DNA of 64,000 nt from Paralichthys olivaceus. Taxonomy: Eukaryota; Chordata; Actinopteri; Pleuronectiformes; Paralichthyidae. The stretch lies in NCBI RefSeq assembly GCF_024713975.1, contig NC_091095.1, forward strand, positions 4,190,001 to 4,254,000. The letters run 5' to 3'. The translations under genes were made by a program, and so were the position numbers. Below are positions 13,301 to 22,300 of this stretch, in pieces; the stretch's first letter is position 1; every line of letters starts with the position of its first letter. The notes under the pieces are model-generated. The model made no database searches, was not told where the DNA came from, and was given only the letters and a program-made list of their open reading frames with translations.

Positions 13301-16300
13301 GGGGTAGTGGTTGTTGTTGTTTGGGTAGTGGTTGTTGTCATTTCCTGGTTTGTTGTCTTTGTCTTGTTTTTCTTTGTTACTGGGGTTTGTTTTCCCCCCT
13401 GGTTTGTTGTGTTCATCTGGTTTGTCTTTGTTACCATTGTGTGGCTCTTTGTTATTGGGCTAGTTTGGGTAGTTGTTGTTGTAGCTGGAGTAGTGGTTGT
13501 TGGGGTAGTGGTTGTTGTTGTTGGGGTAGTGGTTGTTGTAGTTGGGGTATTGGTTGCTGTCGTCGGAGTAGTGGTTGTTGGGGTAATGGTTGTTGTCATT
13601 GGAGTAGTGGTTGTTGTTGTTGTTGGAGTAGTGGTGGTTGTCGTTGGAGTAGTGGTTGTTGTCGTTGGGGTAGTAGTAGTGGTTGTTGGAGCAGTGGTTG
13701 TTGTCATTGGAGTAGTGGTTGTTGTTATTGGAGTAGTGGTGGTTGTCGTTGGAGTAGTAGTTGTTGTCGTTGGAGTAGTGGTTGTTGTCGTTGGAGTAGT
13801 GGTTGTTGTCGTTGGAGTAGTGGTTGTTGGAGCAGTGGTTGTTGTCGTTGGGGTAGTAGTTGTTGTCGTTGGGGTAGTGGTTGTTGTCGTTGGGGTAGTG
13901 GTTGTTGTCACTGGAGTAGTGCTTGTTTGAGTAGTGGTTGTTGTCGTTGGAGTAGTGGTTGTTGTCATTGGGGTAGTGGTTGTTGTCTTTGGGGTAGTGG
14001 TTGTTGTTGTTGGTGTAGTGGTTGTTGTCATTGGAGAAGTGGTTGTTGGGTTAGTGGTTTTTGTCATTGGGGTAGTGGTGGTTGTCGTTGGAGTAGTGGT
14101 TGTTGTCGTTGGAGTAGTGGCTGTTGTCGTTGGGGCTGTTGTCGTTGGGGCAGTGGTTGTTGTCATTGGAGTAGTGGTTGTTTGAGTAGTGGTTGTTGTT
14201 GTAGTGGTTGTTGGAGTAGTGGTTGTTGGGGTAGTGGTTGTTGTCATTGGAGTAGTGGTTGTTGGGGTAGTGGTTGTTGTCATTGGAGTAGTGGTTGTTG
14301 GGGTAGTGGTTGTTGTTGTTGGGGTAGTGTTGGTTGTCGTTGGAGTATCGGTGGTTGTTGGAGAAGTGGTTGTTGTAGTTGGGGTATTGGTTGTTGTTGT
14401 CGGAGTAGTGGTTGTTGGGGTAGTGGTTGTTGTCGTTGGGGTAGTATTTGTTGTCGTTGGAGTGATGGTTGTTGTCGTTGGAGTAGTAGTTGTTGTCGTT
14501 GGAGTAGTGGTTGTTGTCGTTGGGGTAGTGGTTGTTGCCATTTGAGTAGTGGTTGTTTGAGTAGTGGTTGTTTTCGTTGGGGTAGTGGTTGTTGTCGTTG
14601 GAGTAGTGGTTGTTGTCGTTGGGGTAGTGGTTGTTGTTGTTTGGGTAGTGGTTGTTGTCATTTCCTGGTTTGTTGTCTTTGTCTTGTTTTTCTTTGTTAC
14701 TGGGGTTCGTTTTCCCCCCTGGTTTGTTGTGTTCATCTGGTTTGTTTTTGTTACTGGGGTTTGGATCTTTGTTATTGGGCGAGTGGTTGTTGGGGTAGTT
14801 TGAGTAGTGGTTGTTGTTGTTGGAGTAGTGGTCGTTGGGGTAGAGGTTGTTGTCGTTGGGGTAGTAGTTGTTGTCATTGGGGTAGTGGTTGTTGTCGTTG
14901 GAGTAGTGGTTGTTGTTGTTGGGGTAGTAGTTGTTGTTGTTGGAGTGGTGGTTGTTGTCGTTGGAGTATTGGTGGTTGTCGTTGGAGTATTGGTGGTTGT
15001 CGTTGGAGTAGTGGTTGTTGTCATTGGGGTAGTAGTTGTTGTCATTGGGGTAGTGGTTGTTGTCGTTGGACTAGTGGTTGTTGTCGTTGGGGTAGTGGTT
15101 GTTGCCATTTGAGTAGTGGTTGTTTGAGTAGTGGTTGTTGTCGTTGGGGTAGTGGTTGTTGTCGTTGGAGTAGTGGTTGTTGTCGTTGGGGTAGTGGTTG
15201 TTGTTGTTTGGGTAGTGGTTGTTGTCATTTCCTGGTTTGTTGTCTTTGTCTTGTTTTTCTTTGTTACTGGGGTTCGTTTTCCCCCCTGGTTTGTTGTGTT
15301 CATCTGGTTTGTTTTTGTTACTGGGGTTTGGATCTTTGTTATTGGGCGAGTGGTTGTTGGGGTAGTTTGAGTAGTGGTTGTTGTTGTTGGAGTAGTGGTC
15401 GTTGGGGTAGAGGTTGTTGTCGTTGGGGTAGTAGTTGTTGTCATTGGGGTAGTGGTTGTTGTCGTTGGAGTAGTGGTTGTTGTTGTTGGGGTAGTAGTTG
15501 TTGTTGTTGGAGTGGTGGTTGTTGTCGTTGGAGTATTGGTGGTTGTCGTTGGAGTAGTGGTTGTTGTCATTGGGGTAGTGGTGGTTGACGTTGGAGTAGT
15601 GGTTGTTGTCCTTCGGGTTGTGGTTGTTGGAGTAATGGTTGTTGGGGTAGTGGTTGTTGTTGTTTGGGTAGTGGTTGTTGTCATTTCCTGGTTTGTTGTC
15701 TTTGTCTTGTTTTTCTTTGTTACTGGGGTTCGTTTTCCCCCCTGGTTTGTTGTGTTCATCTGGTTTGTCTTTGTTACCATTGTGTGGCTCTTTGTTATTG
15801 GGCTAGTTTGGGTAGTTGTTGTTGTAGCTGGAGTAGTGGTTGTTGGGGTAGTGGTTGTTGTTGTTGGGGTAGTGGTTGTTGTAGTTGGGGTATTGGTTGT
15901 TGTCGTTGGAGTAGTGGTTGTTGGAGTAGTGTTTGTCGGAGTAGTGGTTGTTGTCGTTGGAATAGTGGTTGTTGGAGCAGTGGTTGTTGCCGTTGGGGTA
16001 GTGGTGGTTGTTGTTGGAGTATTGGTGGTTGTCGTTGGAGTAGTGGTTGTTGGGGTAGTGGTTGTTGTCGTTGGGGTAGTGGTTGTTGGAGTAGTGGTTG
16101 TTGTTGTTGGGGTAGTGGTTGTTGTTGGGGCAGTGGTTGTTGTCGTTTGAGTAGTGGTTGTTGTCATTGGAGTAGTGGTTGTTGGAGTAGTGTTTGTCAG
16201 AGTAGTGGTTGTTGTCGTTGGAGTAGTGGTTGTTGGAGCTGTGGTTGTTGTCGTTGGGGTAGTGGTTGTTGTTGTTGGGGTAGTAGTTGTTGTTGTTGGA

Positions 16301-19300
16301 GTATTGGTGGTTGTCGTTGAAGTAGTGGTTGTTGTCGTTGGAGTATTGGTGGTTGTCGTTGGAGTAGTGGTTGTTGTCATTGGGGTAGTGGTGGTTGTCG
16401 TTGGAGTAGTGGTTGTTGTCCTTCGGATTGTGGTTGTTGGAGTAATGGTTGTTAGGGTAGTGGTTGTTGTTGTTTGGGTAGTGGTTGTTGTCATTTCCTG
16501 GTTTGTTGTCTTTGTCTTGTTTTTCTTTGTTACTGGGGTTTGTTTTCCCCCCTGGTTTGTTGTGTTCATCTGGTTTGTCTTTGTTACCATTGTGTGGCTC
16601 TTTGTTATTGGGCTAGTTTGGGTAGTGGTTGCTGTCGTCGGAGTAGTGGTTGTTGGGGTAATGGTTGTTGTCATTGGAGTAGTGGTTGTTGTTGTTGGAG
16701 TAGTGGTGGTTGTCGTTGGAGTAGTGGTTGTTGTCGTTGGGGTAGTAGTTGTTGGAGTAGTGGTTGTTGGAGCAGTGGTTGTTGTCATTGGAGTAGTGGT
16801 GGTTGTCGTTGGAGTAGTAGTTGTTGTCGTTGGAGTAGTGGTTGTTGGAGCAGTGGTTGTTGTCGTTGGGGTAGTATTTGTTGTCGTTGGAGTGATGGTT
16901 GTTGTCGTTGGAGTAGTAGTTGTTGTCGTTGGAGTAGTGGTTGTTGTCGTTGGGGTAGTGGTTGTTGTCGTTGGAGTAGTGGTTGTTGTCGTTGGGGTAG
17001 TGGTTGTTGTCGTTGGGTTAGTGGTTGTTGTCACTGGAATAGTGGTTGTTTGAGTAGTGGTTGTTGTCGTTGGGGTACTGGTTGTTGTCGTTGGAGTAGT
17101 GGTTGTTGTCGTTGGGGGAGAAGTGGTTGTTGGGTTAGTGGTTTTTGTCATTGGGGTAGTGGTGGTTGTCGTTGAAGTAGTGGTTGTTGTCGTTGGAGTA
17201 GTGGCTGTTGTCGTTGGGGCTGTTGTCGTTGGGGTAGTGGTTGTTGTCATTGGAGTAGTGGTTGTTTGAGTAGTGGTTGTTGTTGTAGTGGTTGTTGGAG
17301 TAGTGGTTGTTGGGGTAGTGGTTGTTGTCATTGGAGTAGTGGTTGTTGGGGTAGTGGTTGTTGTCATTGGAGTAGTGGTTGTTGGGGTAGTGGTTGTTGT
17401 CATTGGAGTAGTGGTTGTTGGGGTAGTGGTTGTTGTTGTTGGGGTAGTGTTGGTTGTCGTTGGAGTATCGGTGGTTGTTGGAGAAGTGGTTGTTGTAGTT
17501 GGGGTATTGGTTGTTGTTGCCGGAGTAGTGGTTGTTGTCGTTGGGGTAGTATTTGTTGTCGTTGGAGTGATGGTTGTTGTCGTTGGAGTAGTAGTTGTTG
17601 TCGTTGGAGTAGTGGTTGTCATTTCCTGGTTTGTTGTCTTTGTCTTGTTTTTCTTTGTTACTGGGGTTCGTTTTTCCCCCTGGTTTGTTGTGTTCATTGG
17701 GTTTTTCTTTGTTACCATTGTGTGGCTCTTTGTTATTGGGCTAGTTGGGGTAGTGGTTGTTGTAGCTGGAGTAGTGGTTGTTGTCGTTGGGGTAGTGGTT
17801 GTTGTTGTTGGGGTAGTGGTGGTTGTCGTTGGAGAAGTGGTTGTTGGGTTAGTGGTTGTTGTCGTTGGGGTGGTGGTTGTTGTCATTGGATTAGTGGTTG
17901 TTGTTGTAGTGGTTGTTGGGGTAGTGGTTGTTGTCATTGGAGTAGTGGTTGTTTGGGTAGTGGTTGTTGTCGTTGGGGTAGTGGTGATTGTCGTTGGAGT
18001 ATTGGTTGTTGGGGTAGTGGTTGTTGTCGTTGGGGTAGTGGTGGTTGTCGTTGGAGTGTTGATGGTTGTTGGGGTAGTGGTTGTTGTTGTTGGAGAAGTG
18101 GTTGTCGTAGTTGGGGTATTGGTTGTTGTCGTCGGAGTAGTGGTTGTTGGGGTAGTGGTTGTTGTCGTTTGAGTAGTGGTTGTTGTCATTGGGGTAGTGG
18201 TGGTTGTCGTTGGAGTAGTGGTTGTTGTCATTGGGGTAGTGATTGTTGTCCTTCGGGTAGTGGTTGTTGGAGTAATGGTTGTTGGGGTAGTGGTTGTTGT
18301 AGTTGGGGTAGTGGTGATTGTCGTTGGAGTATTGGTTGTTGGGGTAGTGGTTGTTGTCGTTGGGTTAGTGGTGGTTGTCGTTGGAGTGTTGATGGTTGTT
18401 GGGGTAGTGGTTGTTGTTGTTGGAGAAGTGGTTGTCGTAGTTGGGGTATTGGTTGTTGTCGTCGGAGTAGTGGTTGTTGGGGTAGTGGTTGTTGTCGTTT
18501 GAGTAGTGGTTGTTGTCATTGGGGTAGTGGTGGTTGTCGTTGGAGTAGTGGTTGTTGTCATTGGGGTAGTGATTGTTGTCCTTCGGGTAGTGGTTGTTGG
18601 AGTAATGGTTGTTGGGGTAGTGGTTGTTGTAGTTGGGGTAGTGGTTGTTGTTATTTCCTGGTTTGTTGTCTTTATCTTGTTTTTCTTTGTTACTGGGGTT
18701 CGTTTCCCCCCCTGGTTTGTTGTGTTCATCTGGTTTGTCTTTGTTACTGGGGTTTGGATCTTTGTTATTGGGCGAGTGGTTGTTGGGGTAGTTTGAGTAG
18801 TGGTTGTTGTTGTTGGAGTAGTGGTCGTTGGGGTAGAGGTTGTTGTTGTTGGAGTAGTGGTCGTTGGGGTAGAGGTTGTTGTCGTTGGGGTATTGGTTGT
18901 TGTAGCTGGAGTAGTGGTTGTTGGGGTAGTGGTTGTTGTTGTTGGGGTAGTGGTGGTTGTCGTTGGAGTAGTGGTTGTTGTCGTTGGAATAGTGGCTGTT
19001 GTCGTTGGGGTAGTGGTTGTTGTCATTGGAGTAGTGGTTGTTGGGGTAGTGGTTGTTGTCGTTGGGGTAGTGGTTGTTGTTGTTTCCAGGTTTGTTGTCT
19101 TTATCTTGTTTTTCTTTGTTACTGGGGTTCGTTTTCCGCCCTGGTTTGTTGTGTTCATCTGGTTTGTTTTTGTTACTGGGGTTTGGATCTTTGTTATTGG
19201 GCGAGTGGTTGTTGGGGTAGTTTGAGTAGTGGTTGTTGTTGTTGGAGTAGTGGTCGTTGGGGTAGAGGTTGTTGTCGTTGGGGTAGTAGTTGTTGTCATT

Positions 19301-22300
19301 GGGGTAGTGGTTGTTGTCGTTGGAGTAGTGGTTGTTGTCGTTGGGGTAGTGGTTGTTGTTGTTTGGGTAGTGGTTGTTGTCATTTCCTGGTTTGTTGTCT
19401 TTGTCTTGTTTTTCTTTGTTATTGGGGTTCGTTTTCCCCCCTGGTTTGTTGTCTTCATTGGGTTTTTCTTTGTTACCATTGTGTGGCTCTTTGTTATTGG
19501 GCTAGTTGGGGTAGTGGTTGTTGTAGCTGGAGTAGTGGTTGTTGGGGTAGTGGTTGTTGTTGTTGGGGTAGTGGTGGTTGTCGTTGGAGTAGTGGTAGTT
19601 GTCGTTGGGGTAGTGGTTGTTGTCATTGGAGTAGTGGTTGTTTGAGTAGTGGTTGTTGTTGTAGTGGTTGTTGGGGTAGTGGTTGTTGTCGTTGGGGTAG
19701 TGGTGGTTGTCGTTGGAGTGTTGATGGTTGTTGTTGTTGGAGAAGTGGTTGTTGTAGTTGGGGTATTGGTTGTTGTCGTCGGAGTAGTGGTTGTTGGGGT
19801 AGTGGTTGTTGTCGTTGGAGTAGTGGTTGTTGTCATTGGGGTAGTGGTGGTTGTTGTTGGAGTAGTGGTTGTTGTCATTGGGGTAGTGGTTGTTGTCCTT
19901 CGGGTAGTGGTTGTTGGAGTAATGGTTGTTGGGGTAGTGGTTGTTGTAGTTGGGGTAGTGGTTGTTGTTGTTTCCTGGTTTGTTGTCTTTATCTTGTTTT
20001 TCTTTGTTACTGGGGTTCGTTTTCCCCCCTGGTTTGTTGTCTTCATCTGGTTTGTCTTTGTTACTGGGGTTTTGATCTTTGTTATTGGGAGAGTGGTTGT
20101 TGGGGTAGTTTGAGTAGTGGTTGTTTTTGTTGGAGTAGTGGTCGTTGGGGTAGAGGTTGTTGTTGGGGTAGTGGTTGTTGTCATTGGGGTAGTGGTTGTT
20201 GTTGTTTGGGTAGTGGTTGTTGTCATTTCCTGGTTTGTTGTCTTTGTCTTGTTTTTCTTTGTTATTGGGGTTCGTTTTCCCCCCTGGTTTGTTGTCTTCA
20301 TTGGGTTTTTCTTTGTTACCATTGTGTGGCTCTTTGTTATTGGGCTAGTGGTTGTTGTAGCTGGAGTAGTGGTTGTTGGGGTAGTGGTGGTTGTCGTTGG
20401 AGTAGTGGTTGTTGTCGTTGGTATAGTGGTTGTTTTCGTTGGATTAGTGGTTGTTGGGGTAGTGGTTGTTGTTGGGGTAGTGGTGGTTGTCGTTGGAGTA
20501 GTGGTTGTTGTCGTTGGTATAGTGGTTGTTGTCATTGGAGTAGTGGTTGTTGGGGTAGTGGTTGTTGTTGGGGTAGTGGTGGTTGTCGTTGGAGTAGTGG
20601 TTGTTGTCGTTGGTATAGTGGTTGTTGTCGTTGGATTAGTGGTTGTTGGGGTAGTGGTTGTTGTCGTTGGGGTAGTGGTGGTTGTCGTTGGAGTAGTGGT
20701 TGTTGTCGTTGGAGTAATGGTTGTTGTCGTTGGAGTAGTGGTTGTTGGAGTAGTGGTTGTTGTTGTTGTAGTAGTGGTTGTTGTCGTTGGGGTAGTGGTG
20801 GTTGTCTTTGGAGCATTGGCTGTTGTGGTTGGCGTAGTGGTTGTTGTTTTTGGAGTAGTGGTTGTTGGAGTAGTGGTTGTTGTTGTTGGGGTAGTGGTTG
20901 TTGTCATTGGAGAAGTGGTTGTTGGGTTAGTGGTTGTTGTGGGGGTAGTGGTGGTTGTCGTTGCAGTAGTGGTTGTTGTCGTTGGTATAGTGGTTGTTGT
21001 CGTTGGATTAGTGGTTGTTGGGGTAGTGGTTGTTGTCATTGGAGTAGTGGTTGTTGGGGTAGTGGTTGTTGTCGTTGGAGTAGTGGTTGTTGTCGTTGGG
21101 GTAGTGGTTGTTGTTGTTTGGGTAGTGGTTGTTGTCATTTCCTGGTTTGTTGTCTTTGTCTTGTTTTTCTTTGTTACTGGGGTTCGTTTTCCCCCCTGGT
21201 TTGTTGTCTTCATTGGGTTTTTCTTTGTTACCATTGTGTGGCTCTTTGTTATTGGGCTAGTTGGGGTAGTGGTTGTTGTAGCTGGAGTAGTGGTTGTTGG
21301 GGTAGTGGTGGTTGTCGTTGGAGTAGTGGTTGTTGTCGTTGGATTAGTGGTTGTTGTTGGGGTAGTGGTGGTTGTCGTTGGAGTAGTGGTTGTTGTCGTT
21401 GGTATAGTGGTTGTCATCGTTGGATTAGTGGTTGTTGGGTCAGTGGTTGTTGTCATAGGAGTATTGGTTGTTGGGGTAGTGTTTGTTGTCGTTGGGGTAG
21501 TGGTGGTTGTCGTTGGAGTAGTGGTTGTTGTCGTTGGAGTAATGGTTGTTGTCGTTGGAGTAGTGGTTGTTGTTGTTGGAGTAGCGGTTGTTGTTGTTGG
21601 AGTAGTGGTTATTGTCGTTGGGGTTGTGGTGGTTGTCGATTGGTTAGTGGTTGTTGTCATTGGAGTAGTGGTTGTTGTTGTTGGAGTAGTGGTTGTTGTC
21701 GTTGGAGTAGTGGTTGTTGTCGTTGGAGTAGTGGTTGTTGTCGTTGGGGTGGTTGTTGTTGGAGTAGTGGTTGTTGTCGTTGGGGTGGTTGTTGTTGGAG
21801 TAGTGGTTGTTGTCAATGGAGTAGTGGTTGAAGTTGTTGGGGTAGTGGTTGTTGTCATTTTCTGGTTTGTTGTCTTTGCCTTGTTTTTCTTTGTTACTGG
21901 TGTTTGTTTTCCCCTCTGGTTTGTTGTGTTCATCTGGTTTGTCTTTGTTACCATGGTGTGGATCTTTGTTATTGGGGTTGGGGTAGTTGGGGTAGTTGGG
22001 GTAGTGGTTGTTGTATCTGGAGTAGTGGTGGTTGGAGTAGTGGTTGTTGTCGTTGGGGTAGTAATTGTTGTTGTTGGTGTAGTGGTTGTTGTTGTTGGAG
22101 TAGTGGTTGTTGTTGTTGGAGTAGTGGTTGTTGTCGTTGGAGTAGTGGTTGTTGTTGTTGGATTAGTGGTTGTTGTCGTTGGAGTAGTGGTTATTGTCGT
22201 TGGAGTAGTGGTTGTTGTAGTTGGGGTATTGGTTGTTGTCGTGGGAGTAATGGTTGTTGGGGTAGTGGTTGTTGTCGTTGGGTTAGTGGTGGTTGTCGTT

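Noticed and set aside
9934-15588. Plus-strand open frame of 1,884 codons as a Cys/Trp/Gly/Ser-rich protein gene
   Set aside because: It is the complement of the Thr/Pro repeats. It has no start context, splice sites or recognisable domain, and is fully explained by the A/C-only composition of the real coding strand.
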